DNA of 64,000 nucleotides from Oceanibium sediminis (GCF_003265325.1 NZ_QGNX01000002.1:1-64000), one strand, 5' to 3'. Counted from the first letter of the stretch, positions 1 through 7,430 are shown. Translations and numbers: made by a program. The notes: a model not told the origin generated them from the sequence alone.

Positions 1-108
1 ATCTGTTCCTCTGTGAAACGTGACTTCCGCATTCTTCGTTCTCCTCGTTGCTTTGAACGTTACGAGAACAAACTCTCCTTTTAAATGGTCCGAAATCTTG
101 GGGGCAGG

Positions 109-717
109 TCAGGGCAAAGGCATCCGCCTGCGAGATTCTGCACTTCTTAGAAGCTCTCGTGCGGATTCCAGCCCTAATTCTCGGTACAAGGTCGCTGCCT
201 CCGAAAGAACACGCCCCGGTCTACGCCGACCGGATTTGCGAAGACTTCCGCTGTAATGCAAGTGAGCAAAGTACCCCGCCGGAAGCCCTGAAAATCTCAG
301 ATTGAGCCTCGCATCAATGATCTGGTCGCCAAAGTCCTCGAACTCTTTGAGAAAGCTCCCCCGCATATCGAGAGGAACAACCTTCATCAGTCGCGCCACG
401 TCGTCGACAATGATCCGACCGACCACGCCGGTTTCTCTGGCCGCATGGAGCATACGCTTGAGTATTGGCACCGAGTCCAGTGACCGGATCGTCCTCGCAT
501 ACTCATGGATCCACTCGATCTCGATCGACTCAGGCGAATTCTCCATGAGCGGTCGCAGACAGCCTTCTATCGCGCGCATCTGAGCGACGCATGCTGGCCG
601 CTCCAAGGGAAGGGAGGTGTCGTATCGTGCTTCGGCCCATAGGTCTGAACGACCGCTCCGTAAAAGCGCAGTTTGCCACTCACCCGCCATGCCTCCAGAC
701 ATTTGTGTGAAATTCAC
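109..717 (-). CDS. Hypothetical protein of the integrated element
   Basis: A 202-residue protein that I do not recognise with confidence. The ATG start is preceded by a moderate purine stretch. It is soluble: no signal peptide or membrane segment. The middle (about residues 75-130) is helical and charged, and contains the run GRIIVDDVARLMKV, which loosely recalls the DNA-invertase style of serine recombinase N-domains, but no catalytic serine motif can be placed. The C-terminus is very basic (RKSGRRRPGR near residue 160 and a closing RRRMPLP), which suggests nucleic-acid contact. It is transcribed away from the integrase gene, and its base composition is visibly less GC-rich than the rest of the window, as expected for acquired DNA. 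Function is unknown; it may be an accessory or remnant recombination protein. Confidence 0.6.
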   Translation of the reverse strand: MNFTQMSGGMAGEWQTALLRSGRSDLWAEARYDTSLPLERPACVAQMRAIEGCLRPLMENSPESIEIEWIHEYARTIRSLDSVPILKRMLHAARETGVVGRIIVDDVARLMKVVPLDMRGSFLKEFEDFGDQIIDARLNLRFSGLPAGYFAHLHYSGSLRKSGRRRPGRVLSEAATLYRELGLESARELLRSAESRRRMPLP

Positions 718-817
718 ATAGACTTTCCTGGGCGCGATAAAAGATAGACAGCTGATAAAAGGGTATTATTTCGCGTTGAGGCGTGGGAAATGACCCGACG
801 GATGACTCCGCGTGTCG

Positions 818-823
818 TATAAT
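818..823 (+). promoter_or_regulatory. Perfect -10 hexamer (TATAAT) upstream of integrase
   Basis: The hexamer TATAAT lies 34 bases before the ATG at 857 in an AT-rich stretch. No good -35 is seen at 17 bp. Because transcription would start near 830, the GTG at 812 in the same frame cannot be the usual integrase start. Confidence 0.5.
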
Positions 824-856
824 AGATGCATCAGCAATTCAGATGCGAGAACCCCA

Positions 857-1801
857 ATGACCACTCCCCACAAAACCGTCCGCGATGCGTGCGCAGCCTG
901 GCTTAAGACCTGCGAACGCAACGGCCTCGAACGCGCCACCCTGCGCAGTTACCGCGGCCACTACACCCACCACATCGACCCGAAGATCAGCGATCTGCTG
1001 GTCAAGGATCTGACCCGCGCCGGCGTGCGCGAATTCATTGATGACCTGCAGGACGACGGTGTGTCCCGCTCGATGACGAAGAAGGTCCTCGCAAGCCTGC
1101 GCGCAGCCCTTGGCGAAGCAGTGGAGCGGGAGTGGTTGCCGTACAACGTCGCCAGTGACGTCAAGATGAAGCGCAACCGCCGGGAAGAAACCGAGCGGGT
1201 GATCCGGACGAAACAGGAGATCCGGACGATGATCTCGGCTGCGCCCGCGCGGCACCGGCCCTTCATCGTGACGGCGATCTTCACGGGCATGCGGATGTCG
1301 GAACTGCGCGGGCTCTCCTGGGATCAAGTCGACTTCGAGCGAAAGGTCATCGAAATCGTCCAGCGGGCAGATCGCTTCAATGATCTCGGCAAGCCCAAGA
1401 GCCGATCAAGCAAACGCATCATCCCGATGGCGCCGAGCGTCGTGACAGAGTTGACGCATTGGAAGGCCACCTGCCCTTCCGGCTCCCAGAGCCTCGTCTT
1501 CCCAAACGGCGCCGGCAACGTCGAAAACCACTCGAATATCTACCATCGGATCTTCAAACCCTTGCTCGTGGACAACGGGATCGTCGACGACGACGGCAAG
1601 CCCCGGTTCGGCTTTCATGCCCTGCGCCACGCCGCTGCATCGCTGTTCATCGAGCAGGGGTGGCCGGCGAAGAAGGTGCAGGCCATCCTCGGACACTCTT
1701 CGATCACGATGACGATGGATGTGTATGGTCATCTTTTCGAGAGTCCAGAAGAGGATCTGGCGCTTTTCGAAAAGATGGAGCGCGATCTGATGGCCGCCTG
1801 A
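857..1801 (+). CDS. Phage/island-type tyrosine recombinase (site-specific integrase)
   Basis: A 314-residue integrase, normal for island integrases. The N-terminal SAM-like core-binding domain (about residues 5-90) is followed by the catalytic domain (about 120-300). Catalytic residues are visible: Arg146 in FTGMRMSELRGL, the beta-hairpin lysine region GKPKSRSSKR (about 178-187), His254 and Arg257 in HALRH, His280 in LGHSS and the nucleophile Tyr290 in MDVYGHLF. The set is complete, so the enzyme should be active. I chose the ATG at 857 because a TATAAT box lies downstream of the earlier in-frame GTG at 812. The gene points at the tRNA-Met fragment at 1899-1940, about 100 bp after its stop, the usual position for an integrase next to its attachment site. 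Confidence 0.93.
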   Translation: MTTPHKTVRDACAAWLKTCERNGLERATLRSYRGHYTHHIDPKISDLLVKDLTRAGVREFIDDLQDDGVSRSMTKKVLASLRAALGEAVEREWLPYNVASDVKMKRNRREETERVIRTKQEIRTMISAAPARHRPFIVTAIFTGMRMSELRGLSWDQVDFERKVIEIVQRADRFNDLGKPKSRSSKRIIPMAPSVVTELTHWKATCPSGSQSLVFPNGAGNVENHSNIYHRIFKPLLVDNGIVDDDGKPRFGFHALRHAAASLFIEQGWPAKKVQAILGHSSITMTMDVYGHLFESPEEDLALFEKMERDLMAA

Positions 1802-1826
1802 AAAACTTTCAACGTTTTAAAATACA

Positions 1827-1850
1827 AAAGCGCTCCCGCGAGAGCGCTTT
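1827..1850 (+). terminator. Hairpin terminator after the integrase
   Basis: A perfect 9-bp stem AAAGCGCTC / GAGCGCTTT with a 6-base loop starts 25 bases after the integrase stop. It ends in TTT on the plus strand and is flanked by T-rich sequence on the minus strand as well, so it could stop transcription in both directions. Confidence 0.7.
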
Positions 1851-1898
1851 ACTTATATTTGCCGATTCTCGAAAGCAGGTATTCCAGCCAATGCAGGT

Positions 1899-1940
1899 GG
1901 ATTATGATTCCGCTGCTCTAACCACCTGAGCTACTCCGCC
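1899..1940 (-). pseudogene. 5' fragment of elongator tRNA-Met(CAT), attachment-site remnant
   Basis: Read on the minus strand from 1940, the sequence begins GGCGGAG (acceptor 5' strand), TA, then a D-arm (GCTC/GAGC), an anticodon stem beginning GCGGA and a loop containing CAT. This matches the 5' part of the elongator tRNA-Met usual in alphaproteobacteria. Identity stops inside the 3' strand of the anticodon stem: the following bases do not complete the stem, no T-arm can be folded and no CTCCGC acceptor strand follows. It is therefore a 42-nt copy, not a working tRNA. Lying directly beyond an integrase gene, it is best read as one attachment site of an element that targets the anticodon region; the intact tRNA would then be at the other end, left of the window. 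Confidence 0.75.
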
Positions 1941-2126
1941 AACTACGGCTGGCTGATTATGCGGTTCCGGCCAGCGCGTCAAGGCGCAACTGGCGGAATA
2001 TTTCCCTGGGGCTGCGCTTCCTTGCAGGGCGACGCCAGCGGCCCCGCCAGACGGCCTGAAACAGGGGCCGACCTTGCCGCCTGAACCGGGGGGGGCGCCA
2101 GCGCTGAAAGCGCCCCAGAGCGGTCG

Positions 2127-3098
2127 TCATGATTCCCATGTCGGCTCGGAAACAGGTCTGGCCGCCTTTCCCTGCCCGCTGTCGTGGCCGAAAAGATCGG
2201 CGTCCTGGTGGGCGTTGTGGATACTCTCGAACTCAAGGCTGGAATGGTCGATGCCGAATCCGGCTTCCAGCGCGTCCTTGAGCTCCGCCTTGACGGCTTC
2301 CATCCGGGTCCAGCCGTCGTCGGTCAGAACCACGTGGCAGTCCAGCGCCGCCACGTGTTCCTGCATCTGCCACAGGTGCACATGGTGCACGTCCTCCACC
2401 CCGTCGACGCGGCGCATGGCGGCGATGACCGCCCCACTGTCGATGTCGGGCGGACTGCCGAGCATGAGCGTGCGGATCGGTCCGCCGATCTCGGCCAGGG
2501 CGAGGTAGAGGATGTAGAGCGCAATGACGATCGTGATCGCCGGATCGACCCAGCGCAAGTCATACAGGATGATCAGCGTCCCCCCGATGATCACCGCGAC
2601 CGAGGCGAGCGCGTCCGACAGGTTGTGCAAGAACAGCGCGCGAATGTTCACGCTGTCCTTTTGCATCGACCATGTCAGCCCGGCGGTCAGCGTGTCCACC
2701 GCAAGCGCCACCCCGCCGAGGATGACGACCGTCCAGCCGGCGACCTCGGGCGGGTCGATCATCCGCATCCCGCCCTCGTAGATCAGGTAGACGCCGACGA
2801 GGATCAGCGTGGTGTAGTTGATGAGGGCCGCGACGATCTCGATCCGCCCGTAGCCGAAGGTCATGCGCGCATCCGCCGGGCGGCGCGCGATCTTGCGCGC
2901 GGCGAAGGCGATGACGAGCGACGCCATGTCCGAGAAGTTGTGTAGCGCATCCGCGATCAGGGCGAGACTGCCGGAGAGGATCCCGCCGAGGATCTGCGCG
3001 ACCGTCAGCAGGGCGTTCGCCCAGATCGCAAGCGAAACCCGCCGGTCCCCGGATGCCGGGTCCATATGGGCGTGGGCTTGGCCATGATCATGCGGCAC
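2127..3098 (-). CDS. Cation diffusion facilitator (Zn/Cd/Co-type metal exporter)
   Basis: A 323-residue inner-membrane metal/proton antiporter of the CDF family. The N-terminus is histidine-rich (His 3, 5, 9, 11). About six membrane helices span residues 22-210. The two metal-site motifs of zinc-type CDFs are present: H53-N-F-S-D57 in helix 2 and H158-N-L-S-D162 in helix 5. The cytoplasmic C-terminal domain (about 215-300) carries HHVHLWQM. This composition favours Zn(II), possibly Cd(II) or Co(II), export from the cytoplasm. Its start overlaps the end of the transglutaminase-like gene by 11 bp, so the two are translated from one mRNA, which begins at the MerR-type promoter at 3889-3919. Metal resistance or homeostasis is the likely role. 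Confidence 0.92.
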   Translation of the reverse strand: MPHDHGQAHAHMDPASGDRRVSLAIWANALLTVAQILGGILSGSLALIADALHNFSDMASLVIAFAARKIARRPADARMTFGYGRIEIVAALINYTTLILVGVYLIYEGGMRMIDPPEVAGWTVVILGGVALAVDTLTAGLTWSMQKDSVNIRALFLHNLSDALASVAVIIGGTLIILYDLRWVDPAITIVIALYILYLALAEIGGPIRTLMLGSPPDIDSGAVIAAMRRVDGVEDVHHVHLWQMQEHVAALDCHVVLTDDGWTRMEAVKAELKDALEAGFGIDHSSLEFESIHNAHQDADLFGHDSGQGKAARPVSEPTWES

Positions 3099-3858
3099 GG
3101 CGGATCCCCCCTGCCGGTGCGGCCCCTGCCCCGTTGACCGCGCCCGGCCTCAGCCGCCCCGCGCGGATGGCGCGGACCCGCGCGTTCATCCAGTGGCGGA
3201 TCACCCGGGCGTAGAGCCAGCCCCACAAGCGCCCGAAGTCTTGGCGGTGCTGGCCGTAGAAGTCGTCCGGCGTATCGAAGGTTCCCAGGTCCCGCGCGAT
3301 GCCGGTCTTCTGGATGTAGGTGCCACCGCCCTGCCAGGTCACCGGCGGCGCGGACAGGCGGTCCGTTCCGACGCCATGGCTGCAAAGGCTTTCGCACCCT
3401 GCAAAGGCCGCTTGCAGCCGGCTAAGGTAGGCCGCGTCCAGGATGAACCCCTCCAGGTTGATCCAGTCCCCACCGAACCGCACCTCGACCCAGGAGTACA
3501 GGATCTCGGCCGGCGTGATGGGGTAGACCGCCCCTGGCACGACCCCGCGCTGTAGCGCCTTGTGGATCGTGAAACCGTGCAACCGGCAGGGAATGCCAAG
3601 CCCGCGCAGCAGCGCCATCAGCAGCGTCGCCTTGGTGTTGCACTGGCCGTATCCGTCGGCCAGCACTTCGGAGGCGGGAATGTCGTCAGCCCGGTTGCAC
3701 CCGAAGCGGATGTCGTCGCGCACGAAATCATAGGCCGCGCCGATCCGCTCATATTCCCCGAGGGCGCGCCAGCCGCGCGCCTCGATCAGGTCACGGATCG
3801 GTCCGGCATGGACGTCCAGCAGCCGTGTCGGCCTTAGCAGGTGGGTGTCGGCGGTCAT
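3088..3858 (-). CDS. Transglutaminase-like (papain-fold) protein, catalytic His apparently replaced
   Basis: A 256-residue cytoplasmic protein with a transglutaminase/protease-like core. Cys73 lies in GYGQCNTKATLL, the normal nucleophile position. In active relatives the next motif is His-x-Trp-(V)-E; here it reads ILYSWVEV, with Tyr121 where His is expected. GGDWINLEGF follows, close to the usual aspartate strand. The enzyme may be inactive or use another base. I chose the ATG at 3858 because GAAGGAG sits 8 bases upstream; an in-frame TTG at 3879 lacks such a site. It is the first gene after the MerR promoter and overlaps the CDF exporter gene, so a role in metal handling or stress is inferred from context. 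The substrate is unknown. Confidence 0.8.
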   Translation of the reverse strand: MTADTHLLRPTRLLDVHAGPIRDLIEARGWRALGEYERIGAAYDFVRDDIRFGCNRADDIPASEVLADGYGQCNTKATLLMALLRGLGIPCRLHGFTIHKALQRGVVPGAVYPITPAEILYSWVEVRFGGDWINLEGFILDAAYLSRLQAAFAGCESLCSHGVGTDRLSAPPVTWQGGGTYIQKTGIARDLGTFDTPDDFYGQHRQDFGRLWGWLYARVIRHWMNARVRAIRAGRLRPGAVNGAGAAPAGGIRRAA

Positions 3859-3888
3859 GGCCGGTCTCCTTCGAATCAACCGACGACC

Positions 3889-3919
3889 GGTATAAAGGCT
3901 ACAGCGGCTATAGCCTCAA
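3889..3919 (-). promoter_or_regulatory. MerR-type promoter and operator of the transglutaminase-CDF operon
   Basis: On the minus strand a -35 element TTGAGG (3919-3914) and a -10 element TATACC (3894-3889) are separated by 19 bp, the over-long spacer typical of MerR-activated promoters. A 21-bp dyad at 3896-3916, with half-sites AGGCTACAGC and GCTATAGCCT around one central base (one mismatched pair), fills the spacer. It closely resembles known CadR/ZntR-class operators (CTATAG...CTACAG). The MerR gene at 4251-4679 is the obvious partner. Confidence 0.85.
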
Positions 3920-3927
3920 GCCCTTCG

Positions 3928-4251
3928 TCACCCGGCACGCGGCGCGGCGAGGATCACCGCGGCCCCAAGGATGCACAGCGCCGCCCCCGCAAGATCCCAG
4001 AGGTCCGGGCGCTGCCCTTCCGCCCCCCACATCCACAGCAACGAGGCGGCGATGTAGATGCCGCCATAGGCCGCGAAGGCGCGCCCCGCGTACCCCGCCT
4101 CGACCTGCGCGAGCAGCCAACCGAACAGGGCGAGGCTCATCAGCCCCGGCACCAGCCACAGCGCCGAGGCGCCGCGCCACCAGGCCCAGATTGCGAAGCA
4201 GCCCGCGATCTCGGCCAGCGCGGCAAGCGGATAGGCGAGCGCGGCGGGCAT
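3928..4251 (-). CDS. YnfA-like small membrane protein (UPF0060)
   Basis: A 107-residue protein with four predicted membrane helices (about residues 3-21, 28-47, 57-76 and 84-102), the size and pattern of the UPF0060/YnfA family, which is structurally related to SMR transporters. Motifs typical of the family are visible: [15 protein letters not shown] near the N-terminus and [15 protein letters not shown] in helix 3. Its start overlaps the merR stop in TGATG, so it is translationally coupled to merR. Transport of metal or toxic cations is a guess from context; YnfA proteins have been linked to small-molecule efflux but substrates are unsettled. Confidence 0.88.
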   Translation of the reverse strand: MPAALAYPLAALAEIAGCFAIWAWWRGASALWLVPGLMSLALFGWLLAQVEAGYAGRAFAAYGGIYIAASLLWMWGAEGQRPDLWDLAGAALCILGAAVILAAPRAG

Positions 4252-4679
4252 CAGTTGTCTGGCCGGTGATGGTCGGAAAGGCATTCCTCGTGGTCGTGCA
4301 GGACCTCGAGGATGCGGCAGTCCGCCACCCGGTCGGCCTTGCACTCGCTGACCATCCGGCTAAGCTCGGCCCTCAGGGCGCCCAGCCGCGCGATGTGCGA
4401 CTCCACCTCGCGCAGCTGCCGCTGGGCGACCGCATCGACCTGAGCGCAGGAGCGTTCGGGGCTGTCGGAAAGCTCCAACAACTCCCGGATCGCGTTGAGT
4501 GAGAACCCGAGCTCGCGGGAATGCCGGATGAACGCCAGCCGGTGCCGCGCCGCATCCCCGTAACGGCGCTGGCCGCCTTCGGTCCGTCCGGGTTCGGGCA
4601 TGAGCGCGATCTGCTCGTAATACCGGATCGTCTGCACCTTGGTCCCGGTCCGCTTGGCAAGCGCGCCGATGGAAAGCAT
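4251..4679 (-). CDS. MerR-family metal-responsive transcription regulator
   Basis: A 142-residue regulator. The N-terminal winged helix-turn-helix (about residues 4-70) includes [25 protein letters not shown], followed by a dimerisation coiled coil and a C-terminal metal loop. Cysteines at 78, 113, 121 and 133, with HDHEEC and DHH near the end, fit a metal sensor of the CadR/ZntR/PbrR side of the family. I chose the ATG at 4679, with GGAGGA 8 bases upstream; an ATG five codons earlier (4694) has its ribosome site too close. The likely target is the promoter at 3889-3919, which drives a metal exporter; a related degenerate dyad at 4696-4714 suggests autoregulation. The inducing metal is probably Zn, Cd or Pb. 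Confidence 0.9.
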   Translation of the reverse strand: MLSIGALAKRTGTKVQTIRYYEQIALMPEPGRTEGGQRRYGDAARHRLAFIRHSRELGFSLNAIRELLELSDSPERSCAQVDAVAQRQLREVESHIARLGALRAELSRMVSECKADRVADCRILEVLHDHEECLSDHHRPDN

Positions 4680-4986
4680 GGGCCTGTCCTCCATTCCTCA
4701 AGACCCGCTGTAGGATGACAGCGCACGCAGGACAAGCACCGGTGACGCCGGGAAAGCCCCGGGGAGCAAGCTTTCGGGGCGCAACGGGTGGCGTTCGGGA
4801 CGGTCTTATCGATCAGAACCGGACCTTTCCGGAATAAAACCCGAACTTCCCAAGCAAAACCCTGGCCCAACCCTGCTGAAACATAACCGCTTCATTTGCC
4901 CGGGAACGCGGTTAGACTGGGAGTCGCATCGCATCGATGACCGGTTATCGTATTACGTAAATATTTGCTGAAGAAAGGACGCCGAA
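4680..4986. other. Gene-free stretch between merR and the secreted protein gene
   Basis: About 307 bases without a gene. Apart from the merR operator region (4696-4723) and the divergent promoters it must contain, I see no RNA gene, repeat or convincing small ORF. Confidence 0.6.
4696..4714. promoter_or_regulatory. Candidate autoregulatory MerR operator
   Basis: An imperfect dyad, CCTCAAG-N5-CTGTAGG on the plus strand, lies just upstream of the merR start. The half CCTACAG (minus strand) shares CTACAGCGG with the main operator at 3896-3916. A second, perfect dyad CGCTGT-N6-ACAGCG (4706-4723) overlaps it. Confidence 0.4.
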
Positions 4987-5514
4987 ATGCAACTCAAGAT
5001 CAGCCACGCCCTTCTCCTCGCCCTGCTGTCAGGCAATGGCGCGATGGCGGAATCCTTTGGCACCATCTCGGCGGATCATGGCGGCGACAGCCGGGACTGG
5101 TTCACGATCCGCATCGACACCGGCAACGCCACGGGTGCGAGCGCCACCTTTCGCGCAGGCAAGATGCTGTCCAACCTGCACATGCAGGGCCATCCGAAAC
5201 CGTCCTTCACCACCAAGGACGTGCTGAGCATCGATGCGTCCTTCCGCAGCCCCTACAAGCCCGGCGCGGCGCCCATGATCGTCGAGATCATCCTGATGCC
5301 CGACGGCATGTCGCGCCCGTTCTGGACCAGCGACCAGGCGCCCGGCCCGGCGGAAATCAGCTTTGAAACTCTGGACCTCAACTCCGATCCCGGGCGCGCC
5401 GTGGGCACATTCTCGGCCGTGTTGTGCATGGTCGAAGAGCTTTACGCCGAACCCGACCTCGACTCCTGCAAGCCCATCAGCGGATCGTTCGAAACGAATA
5501 TTGCGCTGGAATGA
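4987..5514 (+). CDS. Secreted hypothetical protein
   Basis: A 175-residue protein with a clear Sec signal peptide: MQLKIS then a hydrophobic core ALLLALLSG and a cleavage site near AMA/ES (residue 21). AAAGGA precedes the ATG by 7 bases. The mature part is beta-rich and acidic, with two cysteines about 17 residues apart near the C-terminus (LCMVEELYAEPDLDSC), which could form a disulphide in the periplasm. I recognise no family. It stands alone between divergent and convergent neighbours, so context gives no clue. Function unknown. Confidence 0.75.
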   Translation: MQLKISHALLLALLSGNGAMAESFGTISADHGGDSRDWFTIRIDTGNATGASATFRAGKMLSNLHMQGHPKPSFTTKDVLSIDASFRSPYKPGAAPMIVEIILMPDGMSRPFWTSDQAPGPAEISFETLDLNSDPGRAVGTFSAVLCMVEELYAEPDLDSCKPISGSFETNIALE

Positions 5515-5594
5515 AGGGCTATGCCGCGCGGGCTTCACACACGGGAAGCCGCCGGGCAAGGACGCACGGCGAACACCGGGTCAATGGCTAAAGA

Positions 5595-6227
5595 TCAGGC
5601 GGCCTTCTGTTCAGAGGCGGTCGGGAACAGAAGCTCCAGGTAGGCGCGGAACTGTTCGGACTGCCGCGCGGCCATTCCCGGGTTGCGGTGGGCCCGCTCC
5701 AGGATCAGCCCACCCTCGATCACGGCGACGATCATCTCGGCCAGCTGCTTGGCGGTAACCTCCCGCGCGGGCGGATAGCGGTCGATCACCTCCTGGAACT
5801 TGCGGATGTACATCGCGGTCCAGGTGCGCAGGATCTCGGACACGAAGTCCTTCACGCTGTTTTCGAAGTGGTCGTCTTCATAGGTGTAGAGCGCGTACAT
5901 GCAGCCCCGGGGCGGATGATCCGGATCGCAGAGATAAGCTTCGAAATCCGTCAGGAAATGCAGGAGTTGCTGAAGCGGGTCGTCATGCGCCGCCTCCGCC
6001 TCGGCAAGGAAGGTGCGGAACATCTTCATGTCGTTTTCCGCGTACCAGCGCATGAGCTGATCGGCGAGATCAGCCTTGGATTTGAAATGGTGAAAGAACG
6101 CCCCCTTGGTCAGCCCGGTGGCTTTCAGCACGTCATCAATCGACGTCCCCGCGAAACCCTTGGACATGACGAGTTGCTTGGCGGCGACGAGAAGGCGTTC
6201 GCGAGTCGCTTGGGCTTTGGCGGTCAT
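5595..6227 (-). CDS. TetR-family transcription repressor
   Basis: A 210-residue regulator. The N-terminal helix-turn-helix reads GTSIDDVLKATGLTKGAFFHHFKSKADL (about residues 25-52), a standard TetR recognition helix. The ligand domain contains PPRGCMYALYTYEDD (about 102-116), where a single cysteine next to arginine recalls redox- or electrophile-sensing NemR-like members, though this is only suggestive. I chose the ATG at 6227, with GGAG 6 bases upstream. The gene is divergent from the YgjV-DsrE-rhodanese operon, and two related palindromes (6240-6253, 6406-6425) sit in the gap, one beside each gene, so it very likely represses itself and that operon. Confidence 0.9.
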   Translation of the reverse strand: MTAKAQATRERLLVAAKQLVMSKGFAGTSIDDVLKATGLTKGAFFHHFKSKADLADQLMRWYAENDMKMFRTFLAEAEAAHDDPLQQLLHFLTDFEAYLCDPDHPPRGCMYALYTYEDDHFENSVKDFVSEILRTWTAMYIRKFQEVIDRYPPAREVTAKQLAEMIVAVIEGGLILERAHRNPGMAARQSEQFRAYLELLFPTASEQKAA

Positions 6228-6239
6228 TTCAGTCTCCAT

Positions 6240-6253
6240 ACAAACTAGTCTGT
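6240..6253. promoter_or_regulatory. TetR operator, autoregulatory copy
   Basis: A 14-bp palindrome, ACAAACTAGTCTGT (one mismatched pair), lies 12 bases upstream of the tetR ATG. With the flanking T it fits TACNNACYAGTNNGT, which the second site at 6406-6425 also fits. Confidence 0.65.
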
Positions 6254-6405
6254 TATTAATGGCATTATGGGCGCATGACAAGGGTAAACTCGGAAACTTG
6301 CGGAAACGCGAGTCAGAAAAGAAACTATTTAGTCTAATCGCTTAGCGAAATCCGCCCGTCTCTGCGCAAATTTTTTATTGACGGCATACCGTTTGGTCTG
6401 TCTAT

Positions 6406-6425
6406 CATACCGACCAGTTGGTATG
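6406..6425. promoter_or_regulatory. TetR operator in the promoter of the YgjV-DsrE-rhodanese operon
   Basis: The 20-bp palindrome CATACCGACCAGTTGGTATG overlaps the likely -10/start region that follows a TTGACG -35 element at 6378-6383. It lies 17 bases before the ATG of the first gene. Its core TACNNACYAGTNNGT matches the tetR-proximal site at 11 of 16 positions. Confidence 0.75.
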
Positions 6426-6442
6426 CAAAACGGACAAGACCC

Positions 6443-6976
6443 ATGATCGCCGCAGTCCACACCCTGACCGATCCTTCCGCAGCCCCGCTGTATGGCGCCG
6501 CCGGCCTGGCCGTCCGCATGGCCTCGCCCCTGTTCGAGCGGCGCGACCACATCCTGGGCGCGCAACTCGCCGCCTCCTGCCTGTTCGCCGCGAGCTACGC
6601 GCTGATGGATCAGCCGACCGCCACCTCGGTCTGCCTGATCGGCGCGTTGCAGACCGCCGTGGCCCTGATCGCCGGTGACCGGCCATGGCTGAACCGCACA
6701 GGCTACGTGTTCCTGCCGGTCGTGCTGATCATGGGCGCGGCCACCTTCACCGGCCTGCCCACGATCCTGGCCGTCACCGCCTGCTGCCTGATGATGGTGG
6801 GCCGGCTTCAGCAGGACCTGATCCGCATGCGCGGCATCCAGCTGTGCTCGGCCCCCTTCGGCGCCGCCCATGACATCGTCGTCGGCGCCTGGCCCTGCCT
6901 AGCCGGTGCCGTGCTGTCCTTCGCCATCGCCGCCGCTGCCTTCCGCCGTGAGCGGAAACGGAGGGCCGCCGCCTGA
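6443..6976 (+). CDS. YgjV-like inner-membrane protein
   Basis: A 177-residue membrane protein with about five to six hydrophobic segments between residues 12 and 168 and a basic C-terminal tail (FRRERKRRAAA). The region HILGAQLAASCLFAASYALMDQPTATSVCLIGALQTAVALI (written here only as a position guide: residues about 36-75) fits the uncharacterised YgjV family of bacterial inner-membrane proteins. It is the first gene after the 6406-6425 operator and is followed 61 bp later by the DsrE gene. Function is unknown; being with two sulphur-carrier-type proteins, it might move or sense a sulphur species, but that is inference. Confidence 0.75.
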   Translation: MIAAVHTLTDPSAAPLYGAAGLAVRMASPLFERRDHILGAQLAASCLFAASYALMDQPTATSVCLIGALQTAVALIAGDRPWLNRTGYVFLPVVLIMGAATFTGLPTILAVTACCLMMVGRLQQDLIRMRGIQLCSAPFGAAHDIVVGAWPCLAGAVLSFAIAAAAFRRERKRRAAA

Positions 6977-7037
6977 GAGATCCCGCCCGGACCGGGTTCC
7001 GTCCGGACACATCCATCCCCAACAAAGGAGTAGAAAG

Positions 7038-7406
7038 ATGGAAAATACCAAGAAACTGGCCATCGTGGTGTCACGCGGCCTCGACGACGAACGGGCCACC
7101 GTGGCCTTCACCATCGCCAACACCGGCATCGCGTCCGGCCAGCAGGTGACCATGTTCATGGTCTCGGCCGCCGTGGACGTGGTCCGCAAGGGCGCCGCCG
7201 ACAACGTGCGGATGAACCCGTTCGACCCGCCGATGAAAGAGCTGATCGATAATTTCCAGACCGGCGGCGGCCGCATCCTCGTCTGCCCGCCCTGCGCCAA
7301 GGTGCGCGGCTATGCCGAGGAGGACTTCATCGACGGCGTCCAGGTCGTCGGCTCCCCCGCACTGCATGCGCAGATCCTGGACGGCGCATCGACGCTGAGC
7401 TTCTGA
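7038..7406 (+). CDS. DsrE-family sulphur-relay-like protein
   Basis: A 122-residue cytoplasmic protein of the DsrE/DsrF-like fold. It opens KKLAIVVSRGLDDERATVAFTIANTG, the typical first strand and helix, and carries a C83-P-P-C86 motif (ILVCPPCAKVRGY) at the position where DsrE proteins hold their sulphur-binding cysteine. AAAGGAG sits 7 bases before the ATG. It lies between the YgjV-like gene and a rhodanese gene, 18 bp or more from each, in one TetR-controlled operon. DsrE proteins bind or pass on persulphide sulphur; here the partner is probably the rhodanese next door. Confidence 0.88.
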   Translation: MENTKKLAIVVSRGLDDERATVAFTIANTGIASGQQVTMFMVSAAVDVVRKGAADNVRMNPFDPPMKELIDNFQTGGGRILVCPPCAKVRGYAEEDFIDGVQVVGSPALHAQILDGASTLSF

Positions 7407-7430
7407 CCCCGATAGAAAAGGAGAATGACC

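Noticed and set aside
812-856. GTG start for the integrase at 812
   Set aside because: A TATAAT box lies inside this stretch, so the mRNA should begin downstream; the ATG at 857 is preferred.
1899-1975. Complete tRNA-Met gene
   Set aside because: No T-arm or acceptor 3' strand can be found; only the first 42 bases match.
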